Source: Scolanthus callimorphus (lineage: Eukaryota > Cnidaria > Anthozoa > Actiniaria > Edwardsiidae). Taken from it: a stretch of 64,000 bases of DNA. The stretch lies in contig CM066913.1 of assembly GCA_033964015.1 (NCBI GenBank), positions 19,119,854 through 19,183,853 on the forward strand, given 5' to 3'. The stretch's first letter is position 1. Each line of letters starts with the position of its first letter. The notes beneath the pieces are model-generated. The model was not told the origin of the DNA and made no database searches. It was given only the letters and a program-made list of their open reading frames with translations. The translations under genes and the position numbers were made by a program. This document shows, in pieces, positions 52,801 through 63,670 of the stretch.

Positions 52801-55800
52801 CAGGTTTTCAGATCTTGAAATGGACAAAAACAACGACGGTAAGCAAACATCGTAACCGGGGTGGGGGTTCTTCAAGATCAAAATTGTAGGGGTGACAGTA
52901 TGAAGTACTGTAAACGAGCCCTTAAAATGCCTAGACCCCCGGAGCAGTAACTGTAGCTTCCATGCACGCGAGGGATCCTATTCGCATGAATAAAAAGATG
53001 CAACCCGTGGTAAAACATATCGTGTTTTTTTCAAACAGGAAAGATTGACCTGGAAGAATTCAAGAACACAGAACTAGTGAAGATCAAGGAATACATCAAG
53101 GAACGCCTGCAGGATAATAGTAAGCGGCGAAATGCCTCTAATGGGCAAGCGTGGCTGTGGCACGATAATGACGAGCTGCTCAGATATGAACCAGACGTGA
53201 TGGAAAACTTCCATGGAAGGTGATGATATTGAACATAAGTATCCACCAAATCAGTGGATATCCAATTCCGCGCACTCTGATTGTCTTCTGACACTTGGAG
53301 TATCCGAGGATATTTGGATATTCACTGTTTAGCGTTGCGCGCGTGCGGAATATCCGAGGATATTCGGATATTCACTGTTTAGCGTTGCGCGCGTGCGGAA
53401 TATTCGAGGATATTCGGATATTCACTGTTTTGCGTTGCGTGCGAGTTTCGGTGTCAATCGCAAACGTTTCTAGGCAATGTTGACAATAATGTCATATTTA
53501 ACCAACTGATTTGGTGAGTACTAAAACAGCTATTCCCCTCAGGGTCGATGAACAGTGGCAGGATTTTATATATCCACCACTATTCACATCCCCTTTGGGG
53601 AACAGTTATATACTATCCAGGACCTTGTTCAGTACTGCTATGTCACTATTTGCCACTACATGCTCATGTGGCTGAAAATCAAATGGAATTGATCCTCTTG
53701 CCTTGATTAAACCAGTGGATAGCCATGGGAAATCCGAACACTTTCCATTCTTCTACCATGGGAAATTCAGCTTTTCCCATGGATGGGTTTCCTGCACAAA
53801 TTCCCTGTGATCCAAGCAACGGTTCCGAACGGTACTTTGAGCGCACTGTACGTGACGTCAGTATGGCTTCTAATCGCCTTGCATAGGTAGCAAAATAGGT
53901 AGATCTAGAGCGCAAAAAGCCTCACTCTAGAATTTTACATATTTATAGCGAAGCTCCAGCGCGGGCCGAACGCAAGCGGAGCACCATACCTAAGGGAAAA
54001 ACGTATACCATCGAGTTGATTTTCAAACGTCACGGGTAATTAAATTCATTTTTCCATTTCACTGATAGCGCCATGTCCAGCTGTTTAGTGCATTGTAAAA
54101 CCATTACCCCATAGATTATTGAGTCAAAGTTTTGTTGCCATAGGTGGTTCCTTTCGTGAGATATAATTTTTTTTCTTTTTTCTGTATAAAAACCTATAGC
54201 GTACGCCGTCCGGTGGTGTCCGTCCGTCCGTGTACACATGGGATCCCTGTGTTATTCCTTTAAAATTTAATATCTCGAAAAGGATAAAACGTGAGAAAAC
54301 CATTCTTGGAGAGAATTATATAGAGGGAAAGAGGTACATAATGCCTGGCTGACGTGACATGACTTCAAATGACGGGGAATTTTGACAAGTTTGAAAAGCA
54401 CATTTTATCGATCGCTCGTCATAGCGACTTTTCTGGCCGTGTCACAGAAATGGATTCAAAGCTTATATCATATTTCCAGATATCGGTATGGATATTAATT
54501 GCAAAGGACAAGGTTGTAGAAAAGACTAAAATGAGGGAATCTTGGCTGTCTTGCCGACTTTTCGGGCATGAACTTTTCATGACTTTGGTTGCTAGAAGAA
54601 GCAGTAACGTTGATTTTATGGATTGCTGATACCAGGAAATCCATAACCTCGAGGTTTGGATTTGAAGTTGGTCTTTCGTATTTGAAGTTCAATGGAAAGC
54701 TCCTCCTGGATTATTAAACTTGCAAAATTGTGTTATGGAGAGGAAATCAACGAGCAATACAGTTCTGAATTCTACAATTTAAGGTAACTTAAGCTTACTG
54801 GTAGTGTTTGAAATTTCTGTTTTTAGATATTTACATTGTGAACATTTTAGCAAAGGCCACACCTACTTGCATATATCTGCCAAAAAAGTTTTAATTTTGC
54901 TTTTTGGACTAAAGAAATTTAGAAATGCACTTCAAATTCACACTTCACACCAAAAGCATTTTCTCAGAGGGTAGTCTTTTGCATGTGGTTTCTATCAGGG
55001 GAAAAAATTGCCAAAACACCACTCATGGGCAAAGCAAAAATTATAGATGATAGAATGACAACAATAGAATGACTTGGAATGACAACAATTAAGATAGCTT
55101 ATATTAAATTTAGTTTGGATATAATTAGTCTATAATTGTTTCAAATCCAAAGTCTCTGACATGAGAAATCTTATTTTTCCCATTAATGGTAACCTGCATG
55201 GGTTTGGGGAATTTTTTTTCCTGTGAAGCCTTCAAAGATTAAGAATGGTTCTAATTTAATTCTTCTGAGGTTAAAAGTCACCTGCTAGAAGTCCCATTTT
55301 TCAATTACATTTAGTACCAGACAGTGTTATTGTATTTACTCAAGGCAATTTCAAATTTTTGGTGCCTATATTTTCACTATCCCCTTTCCCCCCCCCCCCC
55401 TTTGAAATTCCTGGATCGACCCCTGCAAAGTACTAGTCTAGGTTTGAGAAAAAGACCAGCTGACCCAGGAATTCAAGTGATACTTGTCAGATATACAACA
55501 ATCAGAATATTTATGTCTGATCATTTTCTAAATCCATGAAATTGGTGCTCTTTTCTGAAGGTCCTGGTTCACTCCTGGGTTTTGGCAACATAATTTCATG
55601 GATTTAGGAAATGATCAGCAGACTGATTGGATTTGAGAGAAGAATGGACAAACGTTTATTGGAAGAATTCACTGTTACGATGAATTCATTGATAATGAGT
55701 TCTAATTATTCTGATTGTTATACAGTATTTAGGCAATGCTCCCCTAAAGAAATTTTCTAATTTTAGGCCTCAAGACAACCAAAAATGCATGAAAATTTGT

Positions 55801-58800
55801 AAATAATCTTTGCACTCACTGAAAAATTGTATCGAAAAACACACCCCAAAACCACCAGCTATCCAGGTGGGGCATTCCATAGCCAGAATGTTGTCAAGAG
55901 GGGGAGGCAGGCTTTTTTGTTGCTATTTTCCTTATATATTTAGAATTTGTCCCGTAGTTTACAGTATTTTTTTTTGGCTGTGCCCTGGCTATTAGTCTAT
56001 GTTGACTATTCATTACTTTTTTAGTTATTACTTTATTTCTCTCCAAAATAGCTAGTACAAGCTAAACCTAGGAGGCTAGTATTAGTATTATGTCAGTATT
56101 TATTAATATAGATATGTTAATCAGGAGCTTACTTAAGTGGAGCCTTTAAATATTAGAATTGTTATTAGAATAGCAAATCATGAAAACAAATATGAAATAC
56201 ATTAAAAAACTTGCCTTTCTATTATATAGCTCTTTAGAAATTTTCTCAGCAGAAAGTTTGCATGGAATTTTATTAGGATGATCTAAAAACCATTTATAAA
56301 TACTGTAAACTTCCATAGGTTTTTTTACTTTATCAAGCTCTCACAAAATCAGATGCAGTTATTGATGTTATGATATCAGATTACAAAATATTTCTAAACC
56401 TTGATACCTTTTTCATTTATTTTAATCACTGGGAGCTCCGCTTTTAGGCAGTGCCTAAATCTATATATTACAGAGATCTAGAATTTTACATATGTATACA
56501 GAGATAGACTATCTCTGTATAAATATGTAAACTAAACTTGAGATTTATCGTGATATTAGACGCTTGGCCTAACACCTTCGGAACAATTTGAAGAAGGTCA
56601 AACCAACTTAATTTAGAATGCTGAGGTTTTTAAGAAATCAGTTGTCTTGCTTACATAATATAATCGTAATTTATGTTCAACTCAATTTATAGGCTAGAAG
56701 CGGTCACGAAGATTCCGAAAAAGATAATCAAAGAGAGCGAGCCATTGCAGGTAACCAAAAACAAACAAACAATTCACAAACGAACAAACAATTCACAAAC
56801 AAACAAACAGCACACATACATAAACAAACAATACACACTTCATAGATTTACTACCGCAAAAATCTTTTTGAATATGGAACTGAAAACATGATAAGCTTAT
56901 GTTTTACAATTTTTCCTTTCTCAGGTTTTGAAATACGAAAAGGGTAGCTACCATTACTGCCAACAAGAATCAGAGGCCAGTGTTGAGAGCAAACCATGCT
57001 GTCAATATGGCGATACTAAGAATGCCGTATGTGCAGGTAAACTAGGCGGTAATGATTACAGTACATGGTACGTTACAATCAAAGCGAAGCCGATCTCCGA
57101 TTGACTGCGATTATTCTGAGGTCAGGTTGACAGTTACGATGAAGCTAAGTTGCTGACAACGACAGCGACGGTGGGGGTCTTTCTTGGTGTTGCAAGATGT
57201 ATTGTATTTTGGATTGGAGCTATTGTATTCCATCTCATTGTCTTTATGTCTCTGTGCCTTGCAACACCAAGAAAAAGCCGACGGTGGAGCTGACGACGAA
57301 GAAAGTAATGATGATTGTGATGTTGACGCTGATGATTTTGTTGATGTTGATTATGACGACGGCAGTGACGGGGACGAGAAGGAGCAGGTGGAAGAGGGGA
57401 GGACGATAGGAGGAATAGGAGCAGGTTTGAGAAGAGAAGGGTGAGGAGGAGGTGGAAGCGAGGATGGGGGAAGCAGGCGGAAGAAGGGAGGATGAAGGAA
57501 GGAGCAGGTGGAAGAGGGTAGGACGATGGGAGGAATAGGAGCAGGTTTGAGAAGATGGGGGAAGGAGGGGGAAGCGGGGATGGGGGAAGGAGGTGAAAGA
57601 AGGGAAGGAGCAGGTGGAAGAAGGAAGGAGGGAAGGAGCAGGTGGAAGAAGGAAGGAGCAGGTGGAAGTGAGGAGGGAAGGAGCAGGTGGAGGAAGGGAT
57701 GGGGGAAGGAGGTGGAAGAAGGGAAAAGGAGGGAAGGAGCAGGTGGAAGGAGTTAGGAGAGAAGGAGCAGATGAAAGAAGAGAGGAGGAAAGGGCAGGTG
57801 GAAGAAGGAAGGAGGAAAAGGGCGGATGGAAGAGGAGAGGAGCAGATGCAAGAGGAGAAGGAAGAGGAGGAGGAAGAGGTGTGCGGTTATTAAATTTAGT
57901 ATATGGACAGGGCGTTGCTGTTATCATGGAGTTTATTTCGGTTAAGTTGATACAATAACTGCACCTTGTTGCTACAGGTTCATGACCATTCTGTACTTCT
58001 TAAATGACGTGGAGGAGGGAGGTGAAGTGGTATTCCCTCTGGCAAACAGCGAGCATGAGGTAAGAGACGACAATCAAGATCTACTTTACTTTGTTACTGA
58101 AACACACACGGCTATCATATGTCAAGCATCTCTCACAGCACACAGAATCTTTTTGCTACCGACTTTTGCCAGACGCGATAGTAAGCCGCGAAGATTTCAG
58201 CGACGCGAGTTACATATTATAAAATTCAAACGATAAAAAGTGCGATTCCAGGAGATATTTCTGATCAAACGGTCAATACTCTAGTAAGTCTCATGTCGAA
58301 TTTGAACATGTTCAAAGTGAATGAGAATTGACGAGAGTTTGCAATCAAACGTCACGGCGATTTGGAGATTAGTGACCTGGAGTGAAAATGACACCGCTTT
58401 TCCCCGTCACGCAATGGATATCGGCCCCCTAATTTTACACTCAGCGGACTTCAACTCGCTCGCGCAGGCGTAGGTTAATGGATAACAAATTTAAAAATAG
58501 CAGGGAAGGAAGCGTATATTCTCATGATTTCAACGACACCAAACTCGAGGGAATCGACAAAGATTTAGTATTTTTTCTTGGTGCATTCCTCAAAAAGATC
58601 TAGCGGGGGGTTTTCGGGGACGAAAATGATCTGTTTGATGAATGTGGCAAACTATGGGCTTATTTGAATCAATCAGTTTGGATTTTTATGCCTATGATTG
58701 CTGTAGTCTTCTACTAAGTTATCTAGGTAAGAATTTGGATCTAGCGGGCGAACTAGCAGCTCAAATCTGTATTTTAGTAAATTCGCGTGTTGTCACTTGG

Positions 58801-61800
58801 GGTCTGTAATTTGCCAGATGAAGTGATGCGGAACAGCCTGTGAGTCTGCATTTAAGATGAACATAAATACTTGAATTATTGCCCGCAATATTTGTGATTG
58901 AGTTTTGTAAGTTTTCTCTGTAATGAAGCAGAAAACTGCGACTAGATGATGATATTTAGCGTATTTAAGGTAAAGTTTCCATTCACTCGATGATTGCAAA
59001 GGCTTCTGGTCGAACAGATGAGGGTTCAAATCGCCGTGCGTGCGAATGAGTAGACTCCCATCGCCGTTTATCCAAGCGTAAGGCTATTGCTATTTGTTTT
59101 TTAAAGAAACGGATATTCTCAGCAGAATCCGCATCACAAGTTACCCATTCCATTTTGATTTTCACACACTTTTAGGTGGACATTATGAACAATTCTGGGA
59201 ACTGGACCGGATTCTTTACATACGCCAAGACAACCGGAAGCCGGAACTCTTTCGATGTACAGCTGACCTTCAAGACCGACGGCGCAAATAAAGTGATGGT
59301 AGGAAACGGGACAGATGGAAGCGGAAAGTTCGAAATCGTTGATAGCCTCGTGGCCGACAATATTGTCTGGTAAGACTTATTGTTCGGAAATGATCCTGAC
59401 TAACCAGGATTTTCGATTATATTTTTGCATACGATGTGAGCTAAAATTTGGACATGACGCAGCCACAAAACACATGACTTGAAATCTACATTTTTTCTAA
59501 CCACATTTATATTAAAGCAATGAGCTTCTCAAGTTAGAGAATCCATGATATACAAATACTTTTACTTACAAGATTTTCTCGCATCTGTTATAACATATGG
59601 CTTGAAGTAACTATATCGTAAAGGCTCAACTAAAGGGCGCACAAAGCTTCACTCGGGTTCGTTTCGTAGTATCACATATCCCGTGTCGCCGTGCACGGCC
59701 TCATCGTTGACTTCGTTTAGCTAGGTAAGAATTATTGGTTGCTGAATAATAAAACAATTATTGAATTCGGTTTTCGCATGATAGTGAGATTTGTCAACGC
59801 CTCGGGTTAGTGTTATCCGCATCAGCTTCGCTTCGGCAAATAACACAAACCTCGGCGTTGCCAAATCTCACTATCATGCTCAACCTTATCCAATAAGTGT
59901 TAAATGTCACGTCAAAATGTAGGATTTGCAGACTAAAAAACGATGAACTGCCAAATAATCGCTCTATTGTGATCCAATAATATGATGACAAACGAGATCT
60001 TCTTGACTAGTCATGGGATGCGTTTCCTATTTGCCCCCCTGACGCATCCTGCGTCTTTCTCACATTGCTACAACAAGCAGTTCTGACGGTGCAACTTTTC
60101 CTGAAATAGGTGTATATCTTTGAATTGAATTGATTGTTTTGAATTTCAGGTTCCGTAAAAGATACTTGACTGGAAATCCTAACGAGGCTGCCGCGCTTAA
60201 GTACGCAGGAAGGATAAGGGGAAATACTATTATTGATGGCAAATGGTGGCTCCCAGGCCATCAAGAATGCAGGGCCGATTTTTCATGTACTATAAACCGT
60301 ATCATGTAAGTATTTAGTGCCAATAGAATGAATATTTATTTTATGTACCTCTTAATCTCATCCTAGTCCGGCGGATTAGAGCAAATTTTCGAAGAAATTG
60401 CGCATTTTAGGCTAAAGCCTCAATTTTTTTGCCAGGTGATAGTTTTCAATGTTTTTTTCAATCGTAGATATCTGAGATATGGAGGCACGCTGGAATTCTT
60501 TCGTAGCGAAAGCTAGAGAGGTTTTAGAGTGAGCTATTGTTTAGCTCAATAGCAGCCAATTTGAATGTTTTGTTATTCAAATGAGGTTTAGAACTTAGCT
60601 TTGTGAACATTCAAGTTGTTCACTAGACTACACAGCCATAGCAGGTCAACATTTGCTAATTTTGAACTATGGATTTAGCTGACTGACTTCGGCTGAGCGT
60701 CTCCTTAGAGTTTTTGGTTATCTATTAAATGTCACGATCAGTTTATTGTGAATGTTTATAATTTCTATTGTAAAACAATAGTCTGACTGAGGTTTAATAA
60801 TAATTCGTTATAATAATTCGTTTATTAACACCTTTTGCAGCTAGGAGCTGAATTACAGGTATGGCCAGGCAATTTACAATAAATAGTTAAATAATGAAAT
60901 GTTCAATGTCAATCCACTTGTCCCGCGTATTTATGCGTGCAGAAGTGATGATGAAATGTTTCAAGAATGACCAACAAATTCTAAAAAAGATCGAGAAAAT
61001 TGGTACCTCATGTGTCGAATGTGTAAAACGAAGCTTGTCTTGTGCTATACTCTATAACCACGGACGATGGAAGATTTCACAAGTGCCGCAGAGCTCATGA
61101 ATAACAAAGGATTCAAAGATGGCTGCCAATGGAAAAACAATGGTTCACATTAAAACTGTTCTAGCTTTCGCTACGAATAAAATTTAGCGTGCCTCCATAT
61201 CTACTCTTCGACAAAATACTGAAAACTATTGACATGCAAAGTCTGGAGTCTTTAGCCAAAAGTGCGCAATTTTTACGCTAATCCGCCGGACTATCCAAGA
61301 TGGCCAATCATTGCTTTTGTCCCACAGACCCTTTGTATGCATATTAATTTGTATGTTCGTATGAAAGATATTTTGACGTTGTACACTATAACGACTTTAG
61401 TGTTTTGAAGGTTTTTATCCCCAAAAGTTGCCAAAAAGGACGGGAAATTTGTTTAAGGATAAACAATCTGTGTAAGGCCAGCACAAAGGTCGAACTTCAG
61501 ACGAACCTCTTTCTGTCGAATCTTTCCTTTTAAGCTTTACAAGCAAAGATTTTCAAATGTTTAGACTGGAACGGCTCGACTCTGGCACGTTTACCGTAGG
61601 ACTAAATCAAGTTCGACACTGACGCCCTATTTCTGTACATTGATTCGACGCAGTGAATATCTACCCTATAATCATTGAATATAACCTTTTGAATATAACC
61701 TTAACATAAGAATGGTAGCCTGCTTGTACGCGGTAGATGGTGTTTTTATAGCAGATCACTATTATAGTGTCCTCCCTATAAATATCTCCCATGTCATAGA

Positions 61801-62480
61801 ACGAGGATATACAGAAGGACACTGTAGAACCCCGGAGTTCGTGTTCGTGGCTATAAAAAAGGCAGAAGAAAATTTCATGTAAATGTCATGTATCGTGAGC
61901 AATGTAAATATTTCAGGATTTCGTGATGGAATGATTCTTCTTTTCATTTCAGAGATGGGCTGATCACCAAATGATGAAGTGCGACAACAGTGCGTTCTGC
62001 CCTAAAGGCAGCCTCGTTATTAAACCAAAAAAGGGCACCGCTCTTATGTGGTACAACCACAAATTCACGGACAAGGGGTGGGTAGGAACCCTTGACCCAA
62101 AGATGTACCTTGGAAACTGTGACGTTACAAAAGGCGAAAAGTGGATTGCGAAATCTTGGATTAACATCATGGGTGACGGAAACACTACTTTGCGCGCCTG
62201 GAAGAGCGGCAAAAACTGGCTCCTGCCTTCTAGCAGGGCTAAACACCAGGATATAACAGAGGGAATGAAGCGCCAACATAGGGAGGAAGAGAACGACATT
62301 ATAGAAGAAACGATCGAGAAAGACATGAAAGAACAAATACAGCAAGAATCGGAACAAAAGCCCCCAGAGCGGCATGTATTGAGCGCTGTGACGTCATTGC
62401 TAAATGTGTTAGATGATAAAGGCATTGTGGCGGTCTCTAGGAGGATTCACGAGAAGCTTCAAATGACTTGTATACCCTGA
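49848..62480 (+). CDS. P4HTM: Gene C: P4HTM-like paralogue with lost iron ligands, inserted domain and frame breaks
   Basis: Twelve plus-strand exons: 49848-50225, 50663-50744, 51181-51356, 52553-52611, 52804-52838, 53039-53219, 56693-56750, 56925-57036, 57978-58059, 59176-59369, 60150-60305 and 61955-62480. Exon sizes and phases match genes A and B, except two extra exons (59176-60305). An N-terminal hydrophobic anchor and two canonical EF-hand loops (DYNRNGFIDAEE and DKNNDGKIDLEE) are intact. In the dioxygenase, gapless alignment with gene B shows iron ligands H->Q and D->E (HYCQQES) and distal H->L (MYLGNCDV). The 2-oxoglutarate Lys (KGEKWIAKSW) stays. Exon 8 is one nucleotide short of the phase needed to join exon 9; read literally, translation stops just after the junction. 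Exon 1 needs an internal 141-nt intron or two offsetting indels. The C-terminus adds a charged, probably helical tail of ~90 residues. It could be a pseudoenzyme with an assembly indel, or a pseudogene. Confidence 0.8.
51561..52290. mobile_element. TIR element filled with tatcaattg palindromes
   Basis: attaatttcggcgtaactaa on the left is matched by ttagttacgccgggattaat on the right. The interior is dominated by dozens of (t)atcaattgata units in both orientations, flanking a unique core (51790-52080). It lies in intron 3 of gene C. Confidence 0.75.
53300..53450. repeat. Three 50-nt tandem units
   Basis: tatccgaggatattcggata followed by ttcactgtttagcgttgcgc repeats at exactly 50-nt spacing (ttcactgttt at 53321, 53371 and 53421), about 80 nt after the donor of gene C exon 6. 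Confidence 0.85.
53941..56470. mobile_element. Non-autonomous DNA element (copy 2 of the 1028-2597 family)
   Basis: The left end (tttatagcgaagctccagcgcgggcc...gcggagcaccatacctaag) and right end (gggagctccgcttttaggcagtg) match copy 1. It lacks the CRE satellite but keeps the gtccgtccgtcc segment. A 17-nt direct repeat, tctagaattttacatat, flanks it (53926 and 56477). No transposase was seen. It occupies most of intron 6 of gene C. Confidence 0.6.
56925..57036 (+). pseudogene. Gene C exon 8: metal-site exon with frame break and substituted ligands
   Basis: The exon opens in phase 0 after ttctcag and reads VLKYEKGSYHYCQQES...KPCC, aligning without gaps to [16 protein letters not shown] of gene B. 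It ends at 57036 with 112 nt. The paralogues have 113 and 128 nt, both leaving two bases. Just before the donor, the conserved CR-x-CR motif appears only in the +2 frame (57024-57036). A single base is therefore missing between about 57012 and 57025, next to the short A run of aagaatgcc. It may be a true mutation or a sequencing or assembly indel. Confidence 0.75.
57370..57890. repeat. 520-nt purine-only-biased minisatellite
   Basis: The plus strand is almost entirely G and A, built from gaaggagcaggtggaaga units. It lies in intron 8 of gene C. Long open frames on both strands here are composition artefacts. Confidence 0.85.
59176..60305 (+). other. Gene C exons 10-11: beta-barrel-like domain inserted in the dioxygenase fold
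   Basis: Two exons (59176-59369 and 60150-60305) encode about 117 residues placed between the VFPLAN strand and the KCDN...VIKPKKGTA strand of the dioxygenase. In gene B the equivalent exons join directly. The translation begins with two sequons and a GNWTGFF motif. It continues with alternating hydrophobic strands (FDVQLTFKTDG), a GNGTDGSGKFEI turn, FRKRYLTGN, KYAGRIRGNTIIDGKWWLPG and a final strand. The pattern W-x-G...G-x-G-x-D-x2-G-x-F-x-I...Y-x-G...I-x-G-x-W resembles small up-and-down beta-barrel (calycin-like) modules. I cannot name the family with certainty. Good GT/AG borders and an open frame through both exons support coding function. Confidence 0.75.
59757..59900. mobile_element. 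Foldback MITE in gene C intron 10
   Basis: attattgaattcggttttcgcatgatagtgagatttg pairs with caaatctcactatcatgctcaaccttatccaataagt; the loop is rich in ctcgg/ccgag. Confidence 0.7.
60364..61293. mobile_element. DNA element with ~150-nt terminal inverted repeats
   Basis: TAGTCCGGCGGATTAG at the left is matched by ctaatccgccggacta at the right. Further paired blocks (gatatggaggcacgct / agcgtgcctccatatc, and gtagcgaaagctag / ctagctttcgctac) extend the arms. It lies in intron 11 of gene C. Confidence 0.75.
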
Positions 62481-63017
62481 TGATAAACCACGAGGGGAGA
62501 ATAAGGGTGGTAGATGGGAGTAAAGAGTAGATGGCAATGACAGATCGGACCAGTTTTTTTCCGCTAGTGTCTCGATGTTGTCGGGCAAAGAAATTTACAC
62601 CTGTATATATTGTACAGACAGAAATATTGGCTTCCTATTGGCAGGGAGTGTGCTATTGGCGCACGACAAGAGTGCGTAGCTATTAGAATAGGAAACCACA
62701 ATGGTGAAGAACTGTATTTCCTGACAGGAATTAAGAAAACATTATACAACGTGATGTATTTGTACTACGCGCACTGAAGGATAAACATTTTGTCAGCCTA
62801 GCAACATGCCGAGTCAGAGAAAGCATCCATTTCCATCGACTGATTTAGAGAATATAGAGCGATATTTAAATTTAATTCGATAAACTAAGTATAAATCGTT
62901 GTTTTTAGAAGGTTATTTCGTCACATGACTGTGGTAAAACCAATCGCAAAGTGAATACGCCAATTCTAAATAAAACCAATAGAGTAAGTACAAATGATTA
63001 CCAATAGTCCTTTACAC

Positions 63018-63533
63018 AGTAGCCTGCTAGCCGGCTCTCCAGTGGTTTTTCGGATATTTTATTTTTTGGGCGCGCGGATTCCTGTGTCTGCTAGCCGGCT
63101 CTCCAGTGGGTTTTTCGGATATTTTATTTTTTGGCGCGCGGGATTCCTGTGCCTGCTAGCCGGCTCTCCAGTGGGTTTTTCGGATATTCTATTTTTTGGG
63201 CGCGCGGGATTCCTGTGCCTGCTAGCCGGCTCTCCAGTGGGTTTTTCGGATATTTTATTTTTTGGGCGCGCGGGATTCCTGTGCCTGCTAGCCGGCTCTC
63301 CAGTGGGTTTTTTCGGATATTCGATTTTTTGGCGCGCGGGATTCCTGTGCCTGCTAGCCGGCTCTCCAGTGGGTTTTTGTCGGATATTCGATTTTTTGGC
63401 GCGCGGGATTCCTGTGTCTTCTCTCTCCCCCCGCGACACAGGAATCCGACGCCACAGGAACCCCGCGCGCGCCCTAACGAATTCTTCTCTGGAAAACCCA
63501 CTGGAGAGCCGGCTCGCAGGCTATTTACACAGT
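63018..63533. repeat. Six ~66-nt tandem units closed by an inverted copy
   Basis: gctagccggctctccagtgg recurs about every 66 nt from 63027 to 63375, separated by ttttcggatatt...gcgcgcgggattcctgtg. A single inverted copy (ccactggagagccggct) at 63498 and inverted acacagtagcctgc/gcaggctatttacacag ends make it a foldback element with an amplified arm. Confidence 0.8.
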
Positions 63534-63670
63534 TCCTCGCTCTATTGTGAATCAAATTGGAATTCTAGCCTGAAGTCGAGTCTAATAACCGTTGAGCAAT
63601 GTATTGTTTGGTCAATGGTAGACTCGACTTGAGGCTAGAATTCCAATTTGAATCACAATAGAGCGAGGAA
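63533..63670. repeat. Near-perfect inverted repeat, 51-nt arms
   Basis: ttcctcgctctattgtgaat...gaagtcgagtct (63533-63583) is the inverse of agactcgacttgag...atagagcgaggaa (63620-63670), with a 36-nt loop. Confidence 0.85.

Noticed and set aside
57244..57927. Minus-strand open frame of 227 codons rich in Pro, Ser and Leu
   Set aside because: It is the complement of the purine minisatellite in an intron of gene C; composition alone keeps it open.
59094..59291. Plus-strand open frame across the gene C exon 10 border in another frame
   Set aside because: The phase-0 frame from 59176 gives the coherent inserted domain and fits both splice junctions.
63018..63420. Regularly spaced repeats that resemble a CRISPR array
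   Set aside because: The spacers are also repeated, the context is eukaryotic, and the units belong to a foldback element.
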